64,000 nucleotides of DNA, taken from Girardinichthys multiradiatus. Lineage: Eukaryota > Chordata > Actinopteri > Cyprinodontiformes > Goodeidae. The notes under the pieces are model-generated. The model was not told the DNA's origin and made no database searches. It worked only from the letters and a program-made list of their open reading frames with translations. The stretch is taken from positions 25,653,049 to 25,717,048 of the forward strand of contig NC_061816.1 in NCBI RefSeq assembly GCF_021462225.1, read 5' to 3'. Position 1 is the stretch's first letter. Each line of letters starts with the position of its first letter. Shown here piece by piece: positions 11,534 to 22,006 of this stretch. A program made the position numbers and the translations under genes.

Positions 11534-11808
11534 TGTCACGATGTGGTTTTGGATCGGATCAAAGTGGAGACAAGAGCTCAGCAGGATCATCTTTGTAATT
11601 CAAAGATTTATTTTACAAGGTCAAAAAACGTAATAAAATCACTACAGGTTTCCCAAGGCAACGCGTGGCAAAAAACAAAGCATAATTATGGACGAGAACG
11701 AGGTGTGACGAACACAAGGAACCACCAACGAACAAAGACCCAAAACCAACTTATATACTGTGAGATAACAAAGGCAGATAATCAACGGAACAGGGAACAG
11801 GTGTGACA
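11534..11808 (-). mobile_element. Gypsy-like LTR, minus orientation
   Basis: A 275-bp segment with inverted ends TGTCAC...GTGACA. On the minus strand it has a TATA-like 'agtatataag' (about 11745) and an AATAAA signal about 11608, in the order expected of an LTR. No matching coding region or target duplication was found, so it may be solo or a remnant. The following 11809-11836 is a GGCAGGGAG tandem. Confidence 0.5.
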
Positions 11809-12044
11809 AGGAGGCAGGGAGGCAGGGAGGCAGAAGGAACAGGTAAAACAAATACAAAGGCTGAGCATGGGCAAAGTAACTAATAAACAATAAATAGAAA
11901 CACAGACCAAGCAAACCTATAGACAAAGGTAAATAATCAAATGGGGAATAAGAAAACTAGAATAATCATGACTAAAGTAAACAGAGAAACTAGAGGGAAC
12001 ATAAGAACAACAATAACAACATGAGAACAAACAAAGAACCCTTT

Positions 12045-13690
12045 ATTAGAAACTGCTTTGGGATTATTTCAATTGTTACGGACACAGAGACAGAAACAAA
12101 AAGGAACAGCAGGGGAGAGTCCCTGGGGAACCACCAAGCAGCCACAGTGCAGAAGTCCCAGGGAGCTGCAGCGACGAGCCGATAGGTCCCGCGAGCAGCC
12201 ATCTACACCAGAGCAGATACAGCCATGGACCCAGAGACACAAGACTCCTCAAGCAGATTCCCAACAGCGCCCAGGGGTCCAGGTCCTGGCAAGCAGCCAC
12301 CGGGAGTGAGCCAGCACACACCAAAGCACCCAGCCCTGGACACAGAGAACCACAAGTACACTGGCGGGCAGAGACGCAAACCACCGGCAGGTATTGTGGC
12401 AGGGAGGAAAACAATACAGGAGAGGGAGCGGTCCAAGACACAACCTGACACAAAAAACAGGCACACACAGTCATCACACATTCCCACCCTCATGCGTACA
12501 CATACAAACACTCACACCCATGCAGCCAACGTAAAAACAAACCGCAATGGACGTTGTACAATCACACCACCCATACTCTATACTCCCAGATCCAGGTAAA
12601 GATACCCCATAGGGGCAACCAGCCCACAGACCCAGGAGGTGGTCCCTTTCCCTGGAGACAGGCAGACTGCCCCAGCACCAACCCAGACTAGTGCCGCCCA
12701 ACTAGTGCCGCCCGTCCTGGACCCCCCGCCCTGACCCCAGTCCCCAACAACCTCCATCCTCATCTGGAGAAGGGGTCATGTACAAAAGAGGGATCTACCT
12801 GGTTAAAATTAGCCCGCTACCTGGTCCCAACCCCTCAATGAATTCCAATCTCAACCCCATGAACCCCCCATGAACCGCAACACGAATTTCCCCACAGGGC
12901 CACCCCTAACCAGGACATAGATATCGAACACATGCCCCTGAACCCAAACGCCATGAATCCGCTTCCCACAGGGGCACAACTCCACAGGTGAGCTCCATCC
13001 CCAAAAATCCGATGATGCCACCCCCACGCATCACAAACTCCACACATAGCCCCACTCCAAGCACCCCTGCTGCATCCTGCCCCCCACCACACAGCGTGTC
13101 GCGACGGCAAGGCAAGGGCCCCGCGCAACACCACCCCAGCCTCCACCCACATGCACAAACACCACCGAGCACCACGCCCACAACAGAATCCCCGAGCCCA
13201 CACCAAGATGGGACAAACTCACCCGGCAAGAGGTCCCTGACCAACGGCAAGAACCCGGGGCCAGCAATGAAAGCCCGGGGAGAAACCTATCCAGTTCACT
13301 CTACCATGGTCGCTCAGCTGATCCAAATGCCCCCCACCACCACCACCACACAGAACCCTCAATGTCTACATGTAACTTAACCCTTAGAGGTGAGCGCAGG
13401 CCACATAGGTGAGGTAAATAAAATATACTCCCTCTTGATGCCATTGAGCACGCCCACCCCCAAGGCCCTACATGTAAATGTCATGAAAATGTTATAAGTG
13501 AGAGTGTCTAAGTTGTACAATAAAATTAGGGTACAGGCTGCCATGGAACCGCAGAGATGAAAAACCCTTGTGGCACTCCAATGATGCACTCCAATGATGC
13601 ACCCCAAGGCCCTACATGAGTGGTAGCTTGATGGAGTGGGCGGGGAGGGGTGTCCGGGGATGGGGAGGGAAGGCCTGGGGAGCAAAATGC
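12045..13690 (-). repeat. GC-rich retroelement-like repeat G, copy 1
   Basis: A 1.6-kb segment, unusually GC-rich against its surroundings. Its lower-coordinate part matches the reverse complement of 26196-27143, including 'ctgtgtccg...aatgaaat(a/g)atcccaaag' near the 3' end and an AATAAA/ATTAAA signal. Long open frames occur on the minus strand (for example 12835-13250), but they are rich in Trp, Cys and Gly and are not similar to any protein I know. I treat them as composition artefacts. The element class is settled better by copy 2, which has an A-rich tail and a target duplication. Confidence 0.65.
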
Positions 13691-13692
13691 CC

Positions 13693-13975
13693 TAAACATC
13701 ATACTCGTACTCGTCGTCTTCCGCTTATCCGGGACCAGGTCGCGGGGGCAGCGGACTCAGCAGAGACGCCCAGACGTCCCTCTCCCCAGACACCTCCTCC
13801 AGCTCCTCCGGGTGGAGCCCAAGGCGTTCCCAGGCCAGCCGAGAGACATAGTCCCTCCAGCGTGTCCCGGGCCATCCCCTGGGCCTCCTCCCGATGGGAC
13901 GTGCCTGGAACACCTCCCGAGGAAGGCGTCCAGGATGCCCGAGCCACCTCAACTGGCTCCTCTTGATGTGGAGCC
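13693..13975 (-). pseudogene. LINE ORF2 C-terminal fragment (RTE-like), minus strand
   Basis: On the minus strand the sequence encodes LRWLGHPGRLPREVFQARP, then GRRPRGWPGTRWRDYVSRLAWERLG and a PPEELEE-type end. This is a C-terminal signature common in teleost LINE ORF2 proteins. The frame is broken between the two blocks. A related fragment lies at 19808-20185 on the plus strand. Clade (RTE-like) is from memory of similar teleost repeats and is not certain. Confidence 0.65.
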
Positions 13976-13979
13976 CTGA

Positions 13980-15206
13980 ACATCATTCAATTTTAATGCA
14001 TTCATTTATTCCTCTTGTCAGGTGGCTCCCTGATGAAGGAAAAAACAGTGTTCACATTAATGTTTCATAGATTAATATAATTAAGTAGAATTATCTTTTG
14101 CTGCATTTAATGGTGAATCTTTTGTGGGTCTTTATCTTTTCTCCTCACCCACAGCCACCAATGGTGGAAATCACAGGCTTGTGATGAAAAAGAATCAAAT
14201 TAATAAATATTCCTGTAATTTTGCAGCGCATTTGCTGTCCCGGGTTAAACAGCTGATATTCAGCTTGATATTTGTTTTAAACTAATTTTTACTGTCCTAT
14301 GTTCATGTGTTGGACTATTCCATTATTTTATCCCAAAATTTAAAGCACAGAGCAGCGCAATTGCGTTCTGAAACGGCTACAAGTGTCTGATTCCAATTTA
14401 TTTGGAATTTACAATTCTAATGACAAATAAACAAAACAAACAAAAACAAAATAAAATGGGAGAAGACAGGTTAGTGGATGTTAAAGAGTCAGAGAACTTG
14501 ACAGGACTGAGAAAGAAAGCCACTAACCTTTTCAGGGGAGAAGTGGCAGCTTAAAGGCAATCCAAAAAACAATCCAAAAAACCCACAATGGATATCGGCC
14601 TATTTTAAACCAAAACTTTATCTAACACATAAAGGAGAATATTTTCTTTCACATTTCTTGGAAGGCAGGATTTGTCATCCCAGGGCGGAAAACAGTAACT
14701 AGCTGCATAGCATATCCACCAGGCACTGCTTAGTTCATGGAGCCGCAGCCCGCTTCTTTGAGAAGTCAAAGGGGAACTGCTTCAGTCGACTAAAAAAGAC
14801 AGGAAATACTTCACCGCCTTGGACAATCTATGTCTAAATTCTGCAAGGAGGAATCCAAGCTACTACCCAAGTCTTCGGCAGGAATAAATGAGGATTATCC
14901 GCCGGCTGCACAAACAGCTAGAGGTTAAAGATTTGTTAAGCTTATTGTTCAAAAGTAAAAAGAGGAAAAGTTCACTTGGCCTGCAAGCTTCAAGCATCCA
15001 CTTCAAGAATCCTCCCTATGCCTGGTGGGCTGGCAGGGTTAGAGCAACTGTTCTTTATATAACCTTGGTCTGCAATTTCAGTGGAATCCCAGAACAGCAG
15101 TGAATGCTGAGAGGTGTAGTTTGATCAGTCTTCTTTTTGGTAATGGTGGCCCAACACTCCTGGGAGATGTTTGCATGTGGGTAAAAAAATCGCCACAAAC
15201 CATGGC
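13980..15206. other. No recognised feature
   Basis: AT-rich sequence. I see no coding frame, repeat copy or RNA gene. The 71-codon frame at 14888-15103 has no recognisable motif and no supporting context. Confidence 0.4.
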
Positions 15207-15580
15207 AGTTTAAGTGTCAGTCAGTCAGTCATTTTCTGCCGCTTCTTCCATAGTGGGTCGTGGGGGAGCTGGTGCCTATCTCCAGCAGTCCATGGGCGAG
15301 AGGCAGGGTACACCCTGAACAGGTCGCCAGTCCATCGCAGGGCAACACACAAACAACCATGCACACACCTAAGGGCAATTTTAGAGTGACCAATTAACCT
15401 AACAGGCATGTCTTTGGACTGTGGGAGGAAGCCGGAGTACCCGGTGAGAACCCACGCATGCACAGGGAGAACATGCAAACTCCATGCAGAAAGACCCCAG
15501 GCTGGGAATTGAACCCAGGACCTTCTTGCTGCAAGGCAACAGTGCTACCAAATGCGCCACCGTGCAGCCCAGTTTAAGTG
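15207..15580 (-). mobile_element. tRNA-derived SINE with perfect 10-bp target duplication
   Basis: The SINE body is 15217-15570, flanked by identical AGTTTAAGTG at 15207-15216 and 15571-15580. Read on the minus strand it starts with a tRNA-like head: a box-A-like stretch with 'ggtagcactg' and a box-B-like GGGTTCAATTCCC. A conserved body follows, including the segment whose plus-strand text is 'ctttggactgtgggaggaag'. It ends in a CTGA-repeat tail. The intact duplication and polarity of the tail show retroposition. Not a tRNA gene. Confidence 0.9.
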
Positions 15581-15658
15581 TTTGGCAGTTATTCAGTATT
15601 GTTATGTGGAAACAATACTTTCAAGGGCAAATCGAAACACCAATGCTAAATCCCATCT

Positions 15659-17117
15659 GAGAGAATTTAAGTGCACCCTTCCATCAAACATTTTGACAGG
15701 TGGGCGGGACTTCCGGTGAGGGCGGGACTTCCGGTGGGGGGCATATGGGCGCCATGTGGTTGCCATGTGGGCAGGAGGTCACGTGGTCAAGCAGGTGGTG
15801 TGTCCAAGGGGGGCGTAACAGTGGATGCTGATTGGTTGTCGTCATTAGGGGCGATACCTTAAATGAGTCAATTAAAACACAGGGGTGTGTTTAAGGGTGT
15901 TACGGGGAAGGCCTTAAATGAGCCAATTAAAACACACAGGGGTGTGTTTAAGGGTGTTATTAATAATCTGTATGTTTTTTTCAGGCGTTAATACATCTAA
16001 AAAACAAAACAACAAAAAAAAGACATGCATCCTTTTATATTTTTAAAGGTATAATCAACTTAATGTTGACCTATCACATGAAATCCTAATAAAGGAACTG
16101 TGTAACCTGACAGAATTGTAAGTTAATTTTTGCTTTACAGCAGGACCTATTTGTTGAATATATGAGCCAGTCTAAATCCGTTCAAAATAGAAAAGACCTA
16201 AAAAAGTAAATAAAAAAAAATTGTGCTTCACTACATCGATGGAACGAGAAAAACCTTCAGCTGCTTTTCCAGTATGTTGACGCAGAAGCTGAAGGTTTTT
16301 CTCGTTCCATCGATGTAGTGAAGCACAATTTTTTTTTATTTACTTTTTTAGGTCTTTTCTATTTTGAACGGATTTAGACTGGCTCATATATTCAACAAAT
16401 AGGTCCTGCTGTAAAGCAAAAATTAACTTACAATTCTGTCAGGTTACACAGTTCCTTTATTAGGATTTCATGTGATAGGTCAACATTAAGTTGATTATAC
16501 CTTTAAAAATATAAAAGGATGCATGTCTTTTTTTTGTTGTTTTGTTTTTTAGATGTATTAACGCCTGAAAAAAACATACAGATTATTAATAACACCCTTA
16601 AACACACCCCTGTGTGTTTTAATTGGCTCATTTAAGGCCTTCCCCGTAACACCCTTAAACACACCCCTGTGTTTTAATTGACTCATTTAAGGTATCGCCC
16701 CTAATGACGACAACCAATCAGCATCCACTGTTACGCCCCCCTTGGACACACCACCTGCTTGACCACGTGACCTCCTGCCCACATGGCAACCACATGGCGC
16801 CCATATGCCCCCCACCGGAAGTCCCGCCCTCACCGGAAGTCCCGCCCACCTGTCAAAATGTTTGATGGAAGGGTGCACTTAAATTCTCTCACATGGCGCC
16901 CATATGCCCCCCACCGGAAGTCCCGCCCTCACCGGAAGTCCCGCCCACCTGTCAAAATGTTTGATGGAAGGGTGCTCTTAAATTCTCTCTCACGTGACCT
17001 CCTGCCCACGTGGCAACCACATGGCGCCCATATGCCCCCCACCGGAAGTCCCGCCCTCACCGGAAGTCCCGCCCACCTGTCAAAATGTTTGATGGAAGGG
17101 TGCACTTAAATTCTCTC
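15659..17117. mobile_element. Fold-back element: 605-bp inverted arms plus 99-bp terminal repeats
   Basis: Arms 15658-16262 and 16287-16891 are reverse complements (paired positions sum to 32549) around a ~24-base loop. The last 99 bp of the right arm is repeated twice more, at 16891-16989 and 17019-17117. Outer ends read GAGAGAATTTAAG and CTTAAATTCTCTC, with CATCT just outside both. The arms carry doubled ACCGGAAGT (ETS type), CCCGCCC, CACGTG and CCAATCAG. Identical 63-codon frames sit at mirror positions, which is a consequence of the palindrome and not evidence of protein. No transposase is encoded, so it would be mobilised in trans, if at all. Confidence 0.9.
15859..15965 (+). repeat. Tandem ~55-bp duplication in the fold-back arm
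   Basis: Two units share 'ccttaaatgag(t/c)caattaaaacac' and 'aggggtgtgtttaagggtgtta'. The mirror copy lies at 16584-16690 in the right arm. Confidence 0.8.
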
Positions 17118-17559
17118 TCATCTGTAATGATTCATATGGTAATACGACGGTTCAAAGTAACCTGCGATTACAAATGTAGCCGAGCTGGCTGATGAAAGCG
17201 TTAAAATATTTCAGTGGGAGCGGCTGTTCTCAGGATTCAACTATTATAAAATGCAGGTCATATGAGCAAAGACAACAGGCGACAATAAATGATAGGCAGA
17301 AAGCAAAATTGAAATGCTAATTTGTGAACGACGTCATGACCTATTAAGATATTTTACATTTGATGTCAGATAAAAAATGATAAATGGATAAAAACTATTT
17401 CATGTTGGAGCTATGAACTTAGTTCAGAATGTTTCAGTGGTGAATTATGAACTATTATTATTATTATTAACTGGCCAATCAGAATTTAGAACTACTTCAT
17501 GTTAAGAATGAACTGGCACAACATTAATGAAAGTGTAAACGAAAGATGACACATGGTTT

Positions 17560-17852
17560 TCTGATTTTTTTTAAAAACAAAAAACTATCACGTGTGGCAA
17601 TCTTCCTTTTCAAGAAACGTTTCCTTGTCAAGAATGGCATGATGCTGCTACCATTATATTACAGCCTTGTTAGCTTTGCATGTAGACCAAAAAGTTCAAC
17701 TTGAGCCTAATCTGACTAGAGCATCTTCTTCCACATGTTTGTCTGCCTAAAGGCTCGTGTGAAACTTTAAAGGGGACTTATGTTTTGTCAGCTTACAAAA
17801 TGTGAGAAAGTTCAAGGGGTATGACCACTTTTGCAAAGCACTGTAAGTCATA
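17560..17852 (-). mobile_element. Tc1-like transposon relic
   Basis: Carries antisense transposase-derived text ('agttcaact...tctgactagagcatcttcttccacatgtttg') and ends with an inverted-repeat-like 'caaggggtatgaccacttttgcaaagcactgta'-type terminus. That terminus is the common end of a teleost Tc1 family also seen at 28771, 39775 and 61360. Too decayed to code. Confidence 0.65.
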
Positions 17853-18626
17853 GCCAACAACAAGACTTCTGAGCAATTATAACGCTCCACCTAAGACTAT
17901 TCAATAAGTTAATTCATTGCAGTAGAGGTACGGTCAAGTATTTCACATTTAAAAGTTCCCTGAATATTGGAATCTAGGCTGCATGATTTTAAAGGGGCTA
18001 GATTTGACCTTACCCCTGGTAAGCCAACGATATTGAAAAATAAACAATAAACAAAGCCATGCATGTGACCATCGTTGCTCCCATTGGACAGAAATTACTT
18101 TGTGTCAAGAGCAGCTAATTCAACACAGGTTTCCCAGCATTCTGTTTCTAAATTTGGAACAGGTTCGGCGAATGTGCGATGCAAGACAAAGGAGATAATG
18201 TGCTCTGCATGCTGGCAGCAGCATTGCAAAGCAAAAGACGGCCCATCAGGGATGACTTCAGTACATTCACCATTTGCAACATTCACCACGGTGGCTCATT
18301 AAGTCCAAAAAGGCTTATGTTTTCAGATGTTGGGTCGCATCAAAGCTAGTTCGTATTCACACCAGAAGCTAGACCACCTCAAAAAGTGGGTCTCCGTCCG
18401 GTCATTTGGTCCGGACCAGGGTATGCCTGAGAGTTATCAAAAGGTCCGGACCAAAGGTGGAAAACGAATTCTGGTCCGTTTAAAGCTGACCAAAAATGGC
18501 AGGTGTGACTATACCGTTAGTCGCTAAGTGCACTGACATTTTCTAGGTAAATTTAAATAACCTGCTGCTGTCACTACTGCAGCAGGATGATGCAATCCAG
18601 GAAATGGTGGCAAGTAAAGCCCTTAT
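17853..18626. other. No recognised feature
   Basis: No gene or repeat copy identified. Around 18400-18480 'ggtccggacca' recurs with inverted spacing, which may be the remnant of a small DNA transposon, but I cannot define ends. Confidence 0.4.
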
Positions 18627-18930
18627 CAATTAAATTCAACTCAATTCAATTCAGTTGTATTTATATAGCGCCAATTTACAACACATGTTGTCTCAAGGCA
18701 CTTCACAACAGTCAGGTACACACATTCCAATTAATCCTAACCATTGAACAGTCGGAGTTAGCTTTTTATTCAAATTGGATAAAAAGTTTTTCTATCCAAG
18801 GAAAACCCAGCAGATTGCATCCAGTCAGTGACTTGCAGCATTCCCTCCTCCCGGATGAGCATGTAGAGACAGTGGACAGTCACTGGCGTTGACTTTTCAG
18901 CAATCCCTCATACTGAGCATGCATGACTGA
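18627..18930 (-). mobile_element. LINE 3' UTR fragment (family A, copy 3)
   Basis: Begins with AATTCAA repeats (the tail, read antisense), then the antisense of 'gcgctatataaataaa' and the rest of the 3' UTR to about 'actgagcatgcatgac'. Truncated. Confidence 0.75.
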
Positions 18931-19800
18931 GACAGATATAGTGGGAGCAACCCACGGGTTACAAGACAAACCCCTGCCATCATCGCCATGGTCGTCCCGG
19001 GATGACCGGCTTCCCTTAATTCCTGGAAACCTTTTCCTCGGCACATAAGAGGTAGTGTTTGGGCAGAGAAGATTAGTTTAGAGTTAAATAATCTAAATAA
19101 TGTTTGTATAATTATGTTTGTTTTTGTGTGAAGGAAATAGCCAATAATTTCTTAATAATCAATCAAACTCGGTCTTAATGAGGGTGATAAATCATCGAAA
19201 CAATAAAATAAATGGATTAAACTCAAATGTCCTTCACTACATCGGGGTTAACCAGAATAATTTGGTCATCATACCCAGTCCTCCTGGGAAAACAATGTTA
19301 CACATGGAACAGAAGATGTCCGCGGTAAGATTGAAGCTCAGTTGCAGTCTCTCACTGGCTTGGCGTTTAATTAATCCAACACTTTAAACGTGAGCTGGCG
19401 CGCTGCTGTTTGCCAAACGTGGCTATCATGTCCCTCCCATTCGTCCCCGACAGGAACGAAAGCTAAGCCGAACTTCCAGCTCTCCAAAGACAGTCCACTG
19501 TGCGTCAGTGCCTGCTCTGGCTGAAGCCTTCTTAAGTGTTACAATCGCCACTTCACACTGCACTGACCTGGACAGCTTTAGGGTCACCAGTACATAGTAA
19601 TTAGATTCCAATCTCCCACGCCTTGAGGTCGCACCAGTCCGCATGCCCTCTCGTCATCTTTCCTCTGAGAGACCTAGGCCCACCCCCTCCTTCATTTGAT
19701 AGGCCACTCAGGACCCAATTATTTCCCAATCTGATTGGCTACAGACAAATTACTTGTGCACCTTACATTAGCTTCAAGCGCTTACAGCTAAGGTAATACG
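18931..19800. other. Unassigned, partly GC-rich sequence
   Basis: No coding match. 19390-19770 is more GC-rich than its surroundings and holds an antisense CCAAT element ('ctgattggcta' at about 19731). It could be part of an LTR, but no partner or ends were found. Confidence 0.35.
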
Positions 19801-19807
19801 TGACTTA

Positions 19808-20185
19808 TTAAGAGTGGTGGGGCACTCCTTTAGAGATAGGGTGAGGAGCTCGGCCATCCAGGAGGGGCTCGGAGTAGAGCTGCTGCTTCTCCACATTAAG
19901 AGGAGCCAGTTGAGGTGGCCTGGGCATCTATGCCGGATGCCTCCTGGACGCCTTCCTCGGAAGGTGTTCCAGGCACGTCCTACTGGCACGTAAAACTGGG
20001 AGAAGGCCCAGGGGACAGCCCAGGACACGCTGGAGGGACTATGTCTCTCGGCTGGCCTGGGAACGCCTTGGGCTCCCCCCGGAAGAGCTAGAGGAGGTGT
20101 CTGGGGAGAGGGACATCTGGGTGTCTCTACTGAGTCTGCTGCCCACGCGAACCAGTCCCAGATGAAGTGGAAGACGATTATGTCC
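19808..20185 (+). pseudogene. LINE ORF2 C-terminal fragment (RTE-like), plus strand
   Basis: Encodes LRWPGHLCRMPPGRLPRKVFQARPTG, then a frameshift, then the same WRDYVSRLAWERLG/PPEELEE block seen antisense at 13693-13975. Ends near the phrase 'gaagacgattatg', the ORF end plus a short 3' tail. Dead copy. Confidence 0.65.
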
Positions 20186-20299
20186 CCTATCCAGAAAGGT
20201 TTGGTTTTATTTAAAATAATATTTCCTTAAATATTGTTTTAATATTTCTTTAAATTTTATTGTATTAATTAAAGGTAGCTAAATAAACACCATTGCATT

Positions 20300-20570
20300 G
20301 ATAATTAGTCATCCAGAAGGTTGGTTTTATTCAGCAAATCATTCTTTAAAATATTATTTTATTAAAATTATGTTTTATCTGATCTTGCATTGTGATTGGT
20401 TGTTTGAAGGTATACCAATTATTGCCTAAGTTAGTTTCATGACTAACTTAACTTAATTTCCAGATTCTTCAAGATAATCCTTGGTTCTCAAACATAAATA
20501 ACATTGCATGGTAATGTTGCATCACTTTATTGGAAATAGTTTTTAACCATCTTTCATTCATTTGTTCATA
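20300..20570 (+). repeat. Dispersed repeat E, copy 1
   Basis: About 270 bp similar to 59575-59840 in the same orientation. Shared landmarks are 'atccagaaggttg', 'aaaatattattttattaaaat', 'tgtgattggttgttt' and 'ctcaaacataaataaca'. AT-rich and non-coding. It directly precedes LTR-like repeat D, so E may be part of the same element. Confidence 0.65.
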
Positions 20571-20619
20571 TTGTGCATGGTTGGTCATCCTTATTCTTTT
20601 ATTCTGTGTTGGACCATTT

Positions 20620-22006
20620 GTTTGCTACTATATACCCCAGTATGGTCTGCTACCACAACTCCCAGCAGGAATTGCAGCTGATAGGAAGGGGCGTTGCAGG
20701 TCTGATGTCACAGTGGACTATATAAGGAATATGAGGCCTCTCCCCTTTGCTTTTCCCTGCTGGAAACCGAGACCGGTTACCAGGCAACAGTGGCACGCAT
20801 CCTTCTGGAGAAGAAACTCACACGTGGGTTTTTGTTAATTCTCCACACTGTCCAGACTCATGAGAAACTCAACGAGTTAAGCTTGCGAGGATAGGAAGAC
20901 TTGCAAGTTTTACTTTTACTTCATGACTTACCGTGAATTTAACACGTAACCAAAAACCCACGGAGGTTTTCCAAGGAGACGAAATTTTCCTCTTTGTTTT
21001 TGTTCCAGCCGACTGCTGACGGTCCGTCATATTTTTCCACATTTGCCAAAGGAGGAAGGCCGGACGTCTTTGACTTTTGTTACGGACGCGTAACTAACTC
21101 CCCCCCCCTTCTCTTCCCCTGCTACAGAGAAGATGACATAGCTTGGGCAGGATAGAGTAGGATTTTAGGGCGATTTAGAATCGCCACTTATAGTCCAATG
21201 TGTTCTAAGTTGTATATGCATGCATGGTCTTATTGAAACTTCGATTGCTGTGGGACTCTGAAGCCGCCATGCTTGGAAGCTGTGCGGGTCTCACTGTGTT
21301 TTGAACACCTGAGCGTAGATTCAGGTGAACTTAAAGTTGGACTGCTAGAACCTCATGGTGGAATACTCACTATTCCTTTGTCTTCACTCTCCGTGTTTTT
21401 CCACTGGTTGCCGCCTAAACGTTTTTTGACCCTATGCGTTTCACTGAGCTCCAACTTTGGGGGTTTTATGACTGCAGCCTGGTGGAGACTGCTCCCAAAG
21501 CTTTGCACAGTACCATATTTTATATTGTTTTGCCATAACTGCTGATTTGACTTCGTACAGACTCAATGTTGTTTTATCTTGTTTTGTTAGTGATTTTACC
21601 CTTTTGTGTAGAATTTTTGCATGTTTGATTAGATGAAGATTATTGAATCAGAATAGCGAGGTGTATCAAGGCTTTTGATTTAATAAATATTCACATAGAT
21701 AAAGAGAAAGCGTTTGTGTTTATTTTGAGCAAGAGTGATTTGTCTGTCAAAACACGGTCAAAGTTCCCTCACCTTCGGTGAAGCGGTTGATTAAACAGTG
21801 ACATCTAGTAATAGTTATCAATTATTACTGAGAATTTACTAATTGTAATTATCAAGGGTATTGAGCCATAATTACAACACCAGAGGACATCTCTGATTTC
21901 GATTCATAAGTAATGATTTTTGGTTAAGAAATTAATCTTTTTCAAATTATGATTTTAAATTATAATTCTTGATAAATAGTAATTAATCAATAATCATAAT
22001 TCTTAC
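20620..22006 (+). mobile_element. LTR-like repeat D, copy 1
   Basis: Related to the reverse complement of 62257-63484. It has a CRE-like TGATGTCACA and TATA-like 'ctatataagg' near 20700-20725. A long transcribed-type region follows, with AATAAA at about 21681, and the end is 'tcataattcttaca', consistent with a TG...CA LTR. The 3' ~350 bp is best conserved between copies. No coding region attached. The left boundary is uncertain. Confidence 0.55.

Noticed and set aside
12835..13266. Long Trp/Gly/Cys-rich minus-strand frames as genes
   Set aside because: They lie in GC-rich repeat G, overlap one another in several frames, and are not conserved in the second copy.
15671..16878. Identical 63-codon open frames on opposite strands as a conserved protein
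   Set aside because: They are mirror images within the palindrome, so identity is automatic. No start context, motif or relative supports coding.
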